Assembly (NCBI RefSeq): GCF_028453695.1
Contig: NC_135772.1
Span: forward strand, 18,223,611 to 18,287,610
Direction of reading: 5' to 3'
From: Augochlora pura
Lineage: Eukaryota > Arthropoda > Insecta > Hymenoptera > Halictidae
Length of the DNA stretch: 64,000 nucleotides
The first letter of the stretch is position 1. The number at the start of each line of letters is the position of its first letter. Shown one piece after another: positions 1-10,500 of this stretch. The notes beneath the pieces are model-generated. The model had not been told where the DNA came from and ran no database searches. It was given only the letters and a program-made list of their open reading frames with translations. The position numbers were made by a program, and so were the translations under genes.

Positions 1-373
1 CATCGTAGTTACGCCCTCGGCAAGAATCCGACTGAATGGAATCCTCCCGTTCTCTCTCTCCTCCCGTTGATCACCGTGCTTTTCTTCAATCTCGATAACT
101 GTCTATGTTTATGGGGAGCCGGGGCTTGAAAGCCCCCTCCCCCCTCTTTTTTTTTCATTCGATCGTCGATGGGAACGCGACCAGCCACCTGGGGGATCCG
201 TATCGATGCGCACCGATCCATTATTCAAATTTGTAAATGTCTCTGGTAAACCGCTTCCGCTCCGCGCGCTCGACGAAAAATATTACGTGAAAATGGTGAC
301 GGCAGCGTCAACGAAAGAGACCCCAAATTCAGCCGAAAATCGCTACGGTACGTGCAACACGGGGGTAAATTAT
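1..373. other. Noncoding start of window
   Basis: Moderately GC-rich sequence with a short CT run near 50-62 and a C/T tract at 138-157. No credible exon was seen. Confidence 0.5.
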
Positions 374-540
374 CGGCTGGCTTTTAATTTCGATTTTAAT
401 TCCGGCTGGCTTTTAATTTCGATTTTAATTCCGGCTGGCATTTAATTTCGATTTTATTTGGCTTTTAATTCGAATTTATTTGGCTTCCAATTCCCAATTT
501 ATTTAGCTTTTAAGTTCGAATTTATTTGGCTTTTAATTAT
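374..540. repeat. 29-bp tandem repeat decaying into shorter units
   Basis: CGGCTGGC recurs at 374, 403 and 432 (29-bp period) with TTTTAATTTCGATTTTAATT between. It is followed by looser ATTTGGCTTTTAATTCGA units to about 540. The small open frame across it is a by-product of the repeat. Confidence 0.8.
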
Positions 541-1501
541 AGTTCCGATAGTATTCTACGTAGAAATGATTAATTAATTCTAACAATAATTAAACGCAAA
601 ATAATCCGTTTCGGAATAAGTCTTGAGTAGATTGTTTAAACTATCATTTAGCTCAGTAAATTGATAATAATAAAAATAACTCAATATTCAATAAATTCAT
701 TACGATGCATTCTTGTGGTGGAAATTAATTCCTCAATTCCAGATTTGTTATAAACTATTTTTTAGCCCATTAATAAATATTCTGATTGATGAGTAAAAAT
801 TAAGTTCAGCAGTCACAATTTCAAGAATGAGAGAAAAATTAATGGCACTAAAATTTAGTTTAAGAAATTGTATGGTAGTGCATGTGGCACGGAATGTATT
901 AATTGTTGAACGTTGGTAAAAGACGAGGGGTGGGGGTTACCAGGGGGTTTCCATTGATCAGTGATCAATCCTCTTTGCGATCATCCGTGAATCTTTCACG
1001 GGCGCGGTCTCCCGTTCGGTCCCGCACGCTCTCATCAGGTTGCAGCAGACTGGAACATTAGCAATTCCAATATGGCCGCGGGCACGCTTCCGGGAAACAA
1101 TGTCGAAGATTACCGAGCATGCGGGAGAGCCCGTCAGCGTAGCGCCGGAGCAGAGCCGGCGGAGGGCGATCACATTGTTCGACACGATAATATTTGTCAC
1201 CGAAAATAACGCCGAAAAACTGGAGAAGGAATAGAGAGCCCGGGCGAATCCATTGAAACGCAGACAATGCGGCAGATTCATCTGGCTGCCCGTTCGTCTC
1301 ATCCTCGAATCCTCTTCTGCCGGTCGTCCAACCTGTCACGTGATACGCGCCAAATTAAAAACTCGGTTTCGTTGCTCCTTTTGCTCGGGCTGACATCGGA
1401 TATCGAGGTGGTTTATCGCAGGAAGAAAACGGCCATTCTTCTATGCCCCTCGTTCCTTCCGCCATTTTTATACCCCTTTGAGCGGAGCCCAGTCGCGCAC
1501 C
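541..1501. other. AT-rich tract then GC-balanced segment, no gene
   Basis: Positions 541-900 are AT-rich. Positions 950-1450 are balanced, with overlapping open frames on both strands and no recognisable domain. Confidence 0.45.
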
Positions 1502-1735
1502 GGAATTTGTTTAGAAAATTACACGTGCTCCCCGACGATACTATATATGAAATAGTATAGATATCGCGGTCTAATTTTCTGTAAATTATTTTTGGTCCAT
1601 GAACAGGAATTTGTTTAGAAAATTAGATTTCCACGACGATACTATATATACTATTACTATAGATATTGCGTTCTAACTTTCTGTAAATTATATTAGGGCT
1701 ATGTCAAAGAATTTGTTTAGAAAATTAATGATGGA
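1502..1735. repeat. 103-bp tandem repeat, two copies plus a third start
   Basis: GGAATTTGTTTAGAAAATTA starts at 1502 and 1606, and AGAATTTGTTTAGAAAATTA at 1708. Each full unit also holds CGACGATACTATATAT and a TCTAA(T/C)TTTCTGTAAATTAT block. The inner ACTATATATgaaATAGTATAG part is dyad-like. Confidence 0.8.
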
Positions 1736-1894
1736 CTCAAGGAAGGCTTAGAATAGACTGTAGATTATTATGCAAAGTGTACCATAAATTATTTTTTAAT
1801 ATTGCAATTTGTTAAAAACATTCATTTGTTGGCGACTACAACAAATTAAAAGCCATCATTCAAAATTGAATTAAATAATTCTTCCTAACATATT

Positions 1895-1990
1895 AAAAAT
1901 CAAACAAATAATTAAACAACCCCAAATCAATTAAAATCAAACAAATAATTAAACAACCCCAAATAAACTCAATTCAAACAAATAATTTTA
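1895..1990. repeat. 37-bp tandem repeat
   Basis: CAAACAAATAATT recurs at 1901, 1938 and 1975 (37-bp spacing), with AAACAACCCCAAAT between. Confidence 0.8.
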
Positions 1991-2460
1991 CCAATCTACC
2001 CTCGCAAGAAAAATGCTTATAATTCTTGAAAAAAAAATTTAGCAACCTACCCCTAATATCTCGAACAGCGCAAAATTATAATTATATCGAATATAATATT
2101 TTCTAATGGAATTTCGCGAGGCAGTAAAATAGCGACGAGCTTCAATTAATCGATGTTCGGATGGGGCGGGACGTCGGTGCTCCGCGAGCTTAAAAGCCGC
2201 CTAATTACGCGATCGCTGCGATCAGGCTTCGTGTCCGTGGAGCCGGTGTATTTTAGAAAAAAATATGTCGAAAAGCCCGGGAAACGCGCGTTAAAATAAC
2301 GCACGAGTGCAGATAAATTGGGGGGAGGGCGAGATTCGGGGGGTATGAGCCGCTCACTTTATAAAACATTCGCGTCACGAGCCGCGAAGAAACGTATGCG
2401 CCGAGGCGGACGAATAAAAAAAAGTAAGCCACCGCAACGGAGAATACGCGTGCTCGTGCT
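1991..2460. other. No gene seen
   Basis: AT-rich to 2130, then a GC-rich island with open frames lacking any family resemblance. Confidence 0.45.
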
Positions 2461-2735
2461 CCGCTCTCTCTCTATCTATTTTTCTCCTTTTCTCTCTCCC
2501 TCTCTCTATTTTTCTCTTTCTCTCACTCTGCATTTCTCTCTTTCTCTCTCTCTCTCTTTTCCTCTATCTTTTTTTCTCTCTCTATTTTTCTCTCTTTTTC
2601 TTTCTCTCTCCCTATCTTTTTTTCTCTCTATCCCCGTGTCTTTCTCTCTCTCTCTCTCTCGCTCTCTCTCCTTTTTGCAGTTCCCCTCGGTTTTTTTTCG
2701 TCGTGTCCCGTTTTGTTTGTTTGTTTGTTTGTTTT
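2461..2735. repeat. Polypyrimidine (CT)n tract ending in (GTTT)n
   Basis: About 225 bp of nearly pure C/T on the plus strand, interrupted by TTTTT runs. It is followed by CAGTTCC and then GTTTGTTTGTTTGTTT. Frames of Ser/Leu/Phe here are artefacts of the repeat. Confidence 0.9.
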
Positions 2736-3662
2736 TTTTTTTTAATATCCGAGGAATACATATTGCTTGCACATCCGTGAAGTTCAACCCGTGACGCCGG
2801 TACTTAGCGAAATGATCAGCGTAGAACAGAAGGCAATATCGGAATTATTGTGATTCGCGGAAGTCGGGCCCCGCGGGCGAGTAATCTATACCCCGAGACG
2901 CAGACATTACTCGTCGCTCGGATTTGAATATTGCGCCCCGGTAATATCGCTTCGGGCTCTAATAGTTACTGGGAATGCCATGCCACGTGCAACGGTGCTC
3001 CTGTAAACGCGTGGCTATGGTCGAACGAACCTTTCCAATTGCCGTCTGTACGGATACATTCCCGTCAAACAAAAATCCGTTCTATTCTCGTTTTTATAAT
3101 CCGCTGTCGTGGATGTTACACGATCGAGAGAGAGAGAGAGAGAGAGAGAGATTGATCGCGCGGAAGAAGGCGATTCGAAAACTCACCCTCGTTTCAACCA
3201 CCAACGATTGTAATCTGTAATTCGAGTTGCTGGCACTTGTTGCTAGACAATTTTTAATAACTAATATTATATATAAAATTAATCAACCAAATTATAAATT
3301 CTAAAAAATCCTCAATAAAAATACAACCTCCCAGCAATGGCATTCAATTCCCCTCAGCGATGGTGTATCGACAGCGAACGAGGCCTGACAAGCGCAATCG
3401 CCGAAAGAGTCAAGGGGTGCGCAGATCAGGACCAGGTTTTCCAGCGGTGTCCGATGTCCGGGATTCCCGATCCGTGATTCCGAAAACGGCAAACAAGGAG
3501 CAAGAGTGACGGAACGGTGCACGCAGGAAGCCGCGATTAATGCGGGGCCGAGCGACCGTGCGAATTAACGCTTGTTTCCAAAAGCCCTAACGTGGCCGCG
3601 ACAATTCTTGAGTGCTGTCTGCTGCAGAGCTAGAGCTCCGGCAACCGTTGAAGGGGTGAGTT
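2736..3662. other. Mixed noncoding segment with a (GA)13 run
   Basis: A GA run at 3126-3151 and an AT-rich patch at 3230-3310. The balanced sequence at 3320-3660 has no recognisable coding. Confidence 0.4.
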
Positions 3663-3896
3663 CGCCGAGAGAGAGATAGAGAGAGACACAGAGAAATAGA
3701 GAGAGAGAGAGAAAATCGAGAGTACAGAGAGAGAGAGAGAGAGAGAGAGAGGAAGTAGAGAATTGAGAGTAAGAGAGAGAGAGAGAGAGAGAGAGANNNN
3801 NNNNNNNNNNNNNNNNNNNNNNNNNNNNNNNNNNNNNNNNNNNNNNNNNNNNNNNNNNNNNNNNNNNNNNNNNNNNNNNNNNNNNNNNNNNNNNNN

Positions 3897-3941
<45 letters not shown>

Positions 3942-4021
3942 TGAGTGAGTGAGTGAGTGAAAGCAGAGAGAGAGAGAGAAAATCGAGAGATAGAGAAAGA
4001 GAGAGTCGAGAGAGTAAAGTA

Positions 4022-4053
<32 letters not shown>

Positions 4054-4056
4054 TAG
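3663..4056. repeat. (GA)n microsatellite cluster interrupted by a gap
   Basis: Long GA runs with short interruptions (GTGAGTGAGTGAGTGAG near 3940, AAATCGAGAG units) lie on both sides of the N gap. Frames of Leu-Ser repeats are artefacts. Confidence 0.9.
3797..3896. other. Scaffold gap (100 N)
   Basis: Exactly 100 N inside a GA microsatellite, so the real length is unknown. The assembly probably broke at the repeat. Confidence 0.95.
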
Positions 4057-4196
4057 AAGAGAGACACGGCCGATCTCTTGCCCTTTCTCCTCCGCCTCCT
4101 TCCCGCTAACCAACCCCTTTCTCTGACCCCGGGGATGCGGAGCAACCACGTTAAACGTTGGTAATGTTAACGTAAATAGATTATAACACTCTGTTA

Positions 4197-4240
4197 AGCA
4201 GGCAGGCAGGCAGCCAGCCAGCCAGCCAGGCAGGCAGGCT
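4197..4240. repeat. AGGC/AGCC tetranucleotide repeat
   Basis: AGGC units switch to four AGCC units and back to AGGC. The block sits between an AT-rich and a GC-rich part. Confidence 0.8.
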
Positions 4241-7190
4241 CGGGCTTCGACTCGTGCGAATTACTCACGGATCGCGTGACGCGTTCCCCTGTCCTGCCAA
4301 CCGCTGCTTTCGGCTATCATCCGACGTGGTGCACGCGTCGACGACGCTGTCCTGCCCGCCCCGCTGTCCTACCACCACCACCGCCCCCTCTAACCCGCCG
4401 CCCCGTCTTGCGCTAACCATGTGAACGGAACCGCGGAGTTTTGGGAAACAGCGGCGGGCAACGAGAGACCGGCGTGTGCTCGCGGTTTGGAAATTTCTCG
4501 GGACGACGTCGCGTTGCGCCCCGTTTTTAAAGACGCGTTTCGCTCGTCTACCTTCATACCCCTCCCCCGACCCCGCGCGCGAGTTGTCTCGTGACACGGC
4601 GACGTCGCTGCGAAGCGACTCGCGTGGCAGCCTTTTGGAAATGTTAGTCGAGGCGATAAAACAACTCGATTGTTTTATTTAAGATTCATAGTGGATTTTG
4701 TGGATGGGTAGCGATCTGGGGGGGTTGATATGAAGGATATTGGAGAGGGGTGTTGCGATTGTGGCAGGTTGCGATTTGTGCGTATGGTTTTTAGAGATAT
4801 TATATATTTAATACATTTGATATATTATAGATTAAAGATTTAGTTTAATTCATGAAAAACTAAATTTTTAAAACTCTCAATCTCCCTAATAACGCACCTG
4901 GATTATTTTACCTTATTTTACCTTCGTAATTGTTCACGAACGCGTGCAACGATTTTTGGTATTCGGAGGGCGGACGTACTATATGGGGTGGCTTTTGGTT
5001 ATAGTTTGTTTCGGGAAGTCAGGAAGTTAGGGTTACTCTCCGTGGTTTATAGATCTTTGAGAGGACATTTCGGAGACGCACGAGACGCGGGAGAGATGGC
5101 TTTCCACGCACTCCGCGTACATCCACGTGTGCCACGCGTAAACACGGCTTAATGCAGACAGGGGCTGATGGTGTTCCGTTGAAGGGGGGGCCTCGAAATC
5201 ATTTATAAGCTATAAATGGGGATTATTGGGCAGGCGAGACCCTTGCGCCGACAATAAAAGCACACTTTGTCGCAACTAGACATGACCAGTCACTCCAGCC
5301 ACTCTCTTCTTCTGCTTTTTTTATCTCTTATTTACAACTCTTTTATTCGTCGATTCCATCTCAATCAGGCCTCTACGCTGCCGGGGGCAAGGTGCTACCG
5401 GGTCCTATTCCTTCAGTCAGCTGTTGACGAACGTCTAGAGCATGGTAGGTATATCGAATGAAAGTTTCATCCCTTATTAAGAACGACTTTTACCGAATAA
5501 GAATACACGCGCATATAAAACAGCCTTGCCGAGGTCTCAAACCCTCTTCGAAAATTACTATCACCCCCTAGAAAGAATTACAACAGCGCAATTACAACAA
5601 CATAAAATACCTAAAACAAATCTTTAAAAATAGAAAATAAAATCATCTCTGAGGAACCTTAAAATATCAGAATAAATACTATTTTTCATCCCCCACCCCT
5701 AAGACCCCATAGACCCCATAGACTCTATACCCAAGAACTACGTCTACCAAAAAATCGCGAAGCATCCTAGAACAGGTGACGACGGTGGTCCGCCTCGGTG
5801 ATCGAAGGGGTTGATTCCTGCTCGCAGGCCAACCGGCGTCGGGGGTAGTGGGGGGAAGGGGACAGTTTACTAGCGGCGTTTCTGCGTCTCGGCTCTCTCG
5901 TCCATTAGCCCGCGTCCCTGAAAATTATGTGTGACAGAAGGACAATAGGTGAGCGCGCAGCAAACAAGTTAGCAGTCGCCTGATTCCGCGGAGTGGCAGC
6001 ACCATAATTGTTACGACATAACCTCCAGATAATCGCATCTAAAGTTTCAGGACGTTTCGCGGAGTTAGTTGCCGGTTTGCACGGAGCTGAGCATTTAACC
6101 CGTATTGTCGTGCATACGCCGAGCGTGGATGTACACGCTCGGAGGCCTCTTTGCCTACAGGGTCGTTCAAACGGAACGTACGTACGTGTTTCCTAGCTGA
6201 CGGCAGGGCCGAGCGCCTTGTACTCCTCGCTCTCTCTCCCTCTCTCGCTCTCTCTTTCTCTCCCTCTGTTCCGCGAATGTCCGTAATCCGTTCACGGACG
6301 AACTGCTTGCCTCCGTTCCCGCACAATGCCCTGTTACTTCTACTTGCGTGTCATTGTGCGCCGCTAATACGCCTAGAATCGTGTGATTCCCCGGCTCGTA
6401 CTGCTCCACAATCGTTGTCGTTATGTTAACCATCCGTACCAAGATTTATCCTACCTCCTCCTCCTCCTCCCCCCATGTCTACCCCGTAGGGACGAAGCCG
6501 CGAGCGAGCGAACGTTCCTTCCGATTTTTACCGCGACGCGGTATGACGACACAGGCGCCGCGCAGATTCGCGTGCAATACAATATTGAAATATCAAGTCA
6601 AATAAAAATATCCTCGGCCACAAAATTCAAGCCTTTCCTATTTGAACAATAATTACAAGTAATTCCATCAAGCCTATCGACGAGCACCACGCGTCACGGC
6701 GATCAATAAATGATCATTAATGATACATAACTATATATTAATATTGTAAAATAAATTACTATAATATTGATATTATAAAATAAATTTACTATAATATTAC
6801 AATATTTATTTCAACACATGTTCTCCCGGGCTTACAAAGAATACCTGGGGGTAATATTAAAATTAATATTAAAATCTAAATTTACTATAATATTAATATT
6901 AGGTAAATAAAGGTATAAAAATAAATATTTAATATATCCCCCAAAAATTGAATCTTGAAACCGGAACAAAAGCCCTTCGAACACCTCAAAGACGTTTCCT
7001 ATTATCTAAGGGGTTGGTTCTCTGCGCTGCCGAGGAAATTTTCAGGGCGATCGTGCCGATCGACAAACGAGCCCCACCGTGAATAATGAATACGTTATCC
7101 TGAAGCGCGCGTTCCAGGCGTAAGAGCCGACCGCTAGAATGGTTCTCTCTTCCTCCTCCTCCCCCACGGGGTCGGTTTCCGATAGGAGAG
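4241..7190. other. Long stretch without a supported gene
   Basis: GC-rich islands (4250-4630, 5760-6560) alternate with AT-rich tracts (4780-4900, 5560-5690, 6590-6960). The open frames at 4265-4682 and 6008-6652 are Arg/Ser-rich and occur on both strands, as expected of GC-rich noncoding DNA. Confidence 0.4.
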
Positions 7191-7214
7191 GCCGCGCGCG
7201 CGCGCGCGCGCGAA
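7191..7214. repeat. (CG)n alternating tract
   Basis: An uninterrupted CG run of roughly 20 bp. Similar runs lie near 22281, 32743 and 57448. Such tracts can adopt Z-DNA. Confidence 0.8.
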
Positions 7215-8329
7215 GCGAAGGAACACGGGGACGAGCTGCCATGTCGATAAAAATCCCTGTCCGCCGATTGTAAAATTTTACGGTCGCGGGGAATAAAGAT
7301 GGTATCGCGGGCGGCGGGTTGGCTATACCGGGGGACACCTCGCCGTTATCGGTGCGAGCGCGAGCGCGCGAGCGCGGAGGGGAAACTTTAATATTTGGCC
7401 GTCTACGGATCCGGCGCGGCGCGGCGACGATACGACGACCAGGGCAGAGGGGGAGAAAAGAGGGGCGGGAGCGGAAAGGAAGCGCCGGGGCCACTCAATG
7501 CGTTCGGGGACGATAAGCGAGAGAAGATAGAGAAGGGCGCGCTTGCCGAGCTCGACAAATAAAATCTGAACAACCTGCTGCTTCGTTGTTTACCGAAGGA
7601 TACCTGCAGCATTAACGGCAGGTGGATGGGTGGGGGGCGAGGGAGGACGGAGAGAGGGAGGGACTCTGCAGGGAAGGCCAAATATGCGGCGATAACGGAA
7701 CGACTCCCAGGTGGTGTCAGCGATTTTTTTTCTTTTTTCTTTTCTTTTTTTTTTCGTGAATCCTCCCGCCCGCCCGTGAAATCTACGGGCTCGATTGTGA
7801 GAGGCCGAAGGGCCAGAAACGGATGTGTCACTCTCGCGTGTAACGCAAACACCGACGCGCCGTGCTTTATCGTCGCGCGCCGCCTTAATCGTTCACGGAC
7901 GATACAATGAATCGCCTTGTGTGTATCTATCTCTCGCGAGCCCGCGCGCGCGGCCCGCCCTCGATCATCTTCTGGTCCATCGATTCGATTCTGTTGAATT
8001 GTATGGCGCGCGGTAATGGGTGCCCGGTTACCGTGGGGTGACCGATCGCTGTCTGTACTTGCTTCGTTTTCGGCCAGAATTAACCCTCCGCGCCTCGAGG
8101 CGGTACTCAAATTTAGGGGTGGGAAATTTTGCGTTCAATTGCGCGATGTTGGTCGGAGATTGATTGTTTACGTTGGTTTCGGTTGATTTTTATTTGTTAA
8201 GGAAATCTTGAATAAATTGTTTTAATATATAATTTAATATATTATTGAAATAAAATCTTAATCACCAAAATGTTATTTATTATTTTCTGAAATTCTTACA
8301 GCATGTTCTAAAATAATTCTTATACTATA
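7215..8329. other. GC-rich island, no gene supported
   Basis: Overlapping long frames on both strands (a 235-codon minus frame at 8110-7403 and plus frames) are Arg/Pro/Ser-rich with a Lys run from a T-rich tract at 7727-7754. No domain was recognised. Confidence 0.4.
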
Positions 8330-8499
8330 AGAAAAATTAGATTATAAAAATTATTAAAAATGTAACTCTTATTGCACGAGTTACAATATTCACTTTCACA
8401 TGCATAACAATACATTTCGTCGTATAAAATGAAAATTATATACGTCATAAAACTTATTTTAGAATTACAGTAGAAATTTCTTCGAGTGCAAAGGGTTAA
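8330..8499. mobile_element. Partial MITE copy, one intact end
   Basis: The right end TTCGAGTGCAAAGGGTTAA (8481-8499) is intact. Its reverse complement aligns with the first 150 bp or so of the element at 21432. The far end is decayed and no second TTAA terminus was found. Confidence 0.65.
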
Positions 8500-10380
8500 T
8501 ATCGTCTGCCGAGAAAGGCGCCGGACCAAAGGCTCGCAGCAATATTTCGCGACACACGAATCCAGATTGTAAAACGTCCAGGAAACCTCTCTCTCCTCTT
8601 TTCTTGTTTGCACGACACCGGCGCGCAGATGGTTAATTTCTGTGTGTTTCCGGGGAAGAGGAAAAAGGTAGGAGGGGGAGGGGGGGTTGCGGCGTTGAAA
8701 AAGCGACGAATTTCTATTTCACAGGGGGCGAAGAGGGTGGGTGGGGGTGGGTGGGGTTACTGAAATTTCGGCGGGCGAGAGACCCCATACGAGGCCGCGA
8801 TAAAACAAAAGTCGAGGGGGTTGGGAGGGGTGGGCGAAGAAAAGTCCGACCGCGAAGTAGCGCCGGAGCTCAGCCAAGATCCGCCTCCGCCTTGGCGTGT
8901 AATATAAACGTCGTAAAATAGGAACCAGGTGAATCGTATAATTCGCGGGAGAGAGGGGCTTTAGCGGCGGGACCGAAGAGAGAGAGAGGAGAGAGAGGGA
9001 GGGAGGGAAGAGGGCCAGGTTCGTCGAGTAATTCTCAGAGCCGTGCTGTGCGACACCCAGCCCTCTCTTTCTGCGCGTACGCGTTCACCGCGAGCCGCCA
9101 CGTACGACCGCATCGCACACGTGCTGCTCATATCGTCCTACCATCCACCCCCCAAACCCCCTTCGTACCACCCACCCCTTAGACAACAGGGGCCGGACCG
9201 GAAAGGGTGAGTCTTGTGTAATATACGAAGAGAACGCGGTCACATCCGATTCCAACCCCCCCCCCTCCCCCCTCCCCTCTCCATCCCCGGTTTTTCTGGC
9301 TCGAGACGAACCGGACGACGAATTGTCTTTTCCGAGTTTCTTGGGCTACGTTTGTGTTGCCACTGTGATTTACTATATTTTTAACCGAGGTGCCGAAGAA
9401 CGTTTTTTAATCATTTTTGTTTCACAGAATTTTTAGTGAAGAGGTTAGGGGGCGTGTTTTAATAGCTCGTGATTAATATTGTTTTCTGTGGACGATTTCA
9501 ATGTTGAACCAGTGTGAACATGATAACTAAATTGTCGATTCCACTGTATTAAAAAATACTCTCCCTTTTATTCCAAGCAATTTTTATCTCTGAAATAATT
9601 TTTCAATACGACACATATACAAAAAGTTATCAATAATAAAAGTAACTCATTTAATATAATTTTCTGACAAGGGTAGTTCTTTAATTTCCAAATAACAATC
9701 ATTGCCATAATACATAATCAACGTCCACTCTTTCCTCCCTTATTTAATATTAAAAATCCCTTCTATTTTATAATACCTATTTATTTACAACTACCATTAA
9801 TCCACATCAATTTATCCTTGCCACAAATTCTACCAAATACTACAAATTCTTTCGCCTACAACGATCCTCACCGATAAAAAAACATCTAGCCCGCCAGCCA
9901 TTAAAACAATTTCCAATTGACTCAACCCCGAGCGATAAAGCTGCGTGATCAAAAAGCCGCCCGAAAGCATTGCCTCGAGTGCTCCGTATCGGTGGTGGTG
10001 GTGGTGGTGCTCTAGAAAATAATTTGTCCCTTAAAACCCCCTCGAAACAGCCGGTATTAGTCGAGTGGCAGTCGCAAGACACGAGACCCATCGAGCGTTT
10101 CGTTTATACACACACGACCTATGACACTGTTTAGTCTACTTCCAAGAACCGGTAGCGATAGATTCATGGATGTATTTTCGTGGAAGCCGTTCTCGTCGCG
10201 ACAGATGTCTCCCGTTATCGAGCCATCGACTCACGATCCCTCTCTCTCTCTCTCTGTTTATCTCCGTTTCTGGAAACACTTACGGCTCGTTAGGAGAGAA
10301 AGTAAGGTACCCGCTGGTTCACCGTTTTGGAGTCGTATGTACGTATGTAGGTATGTAGGTATAGTATATGTATGTTAGGT
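8500..10380. other. No supported coding sequence
   Basis: Holds G-rich runs (8660-8840), a poly-C tract (9257-9290), an AT-rich tract (9360-9850), a (GGT)6 run near 9992-10009, and TGTA-rich microsatellite sequence (10335-10390). Confidence 0.4.
8980..9206 (+). promoter_or_regulatory. Possible promoter and noncoding first exon ending at a donor
   Basis: A GA-rich tract (8979-9010) is followed by GC-rich sequence that runs to a near-consensus donor, AAAGG|GTGAGT, at 9206/9207. There is no long frame before the donor, so it would be a 5' UTR exon of a gene transcribed to the right with its coding part outside or far away. Composition and donor are the only evidence. Confidence 0.2.
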
Positions 10381-10500
10381 ACATACGTGCCTCTCTCTCT
10401 TTCTCTCTGTGGCTCTTTCTCTCTCTTTCTCTCTCGCTTTCTCTCTGTTTCTCTCTTTGGCTCTGCCTCTCTCTCTATATATGTATAAACGTGTATATGT
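10381..10500. repeat. CT-rich microsatellite
   Basis: CTCTCTTT-type runs to about 10475, then a short TATATATGTATA segment. Confidence 0.8.

Noticed and set aside
1860..1990. CRISPR-like array of spaced repeats
   Set aside because: The 37-bp units are contiguous tandem copies without unique spacers, in a eukaryotic context.
2660..2690. Strong-looking splice acceptor after a long pyrimidine tract (TTTTTGCAG)
   Set aside because: The tract is a microsatellite, and the sequence after it is T-rich and not exon-like.
2318..2794. 158-codon plus-strand frame and its minus-strand partner
   Set aside because: Nearly all of it is the CT/GA microsatellite read as Ser-Leu-Phe or Arg-Glu repeats.
3565..4149. 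Long minus-strand frames spanning the first gap
   Set aside because: They run through GA repeats and 100 N, so neither sequence nor continuity is real evidence of coding.
7403..8110. 235-codon minus-strand frame
   Set aside because: GC-rich DNA with open frames on both strands; Arg/Ser/Pro-rich product with a Lys run from a T-rich tract and no domain.
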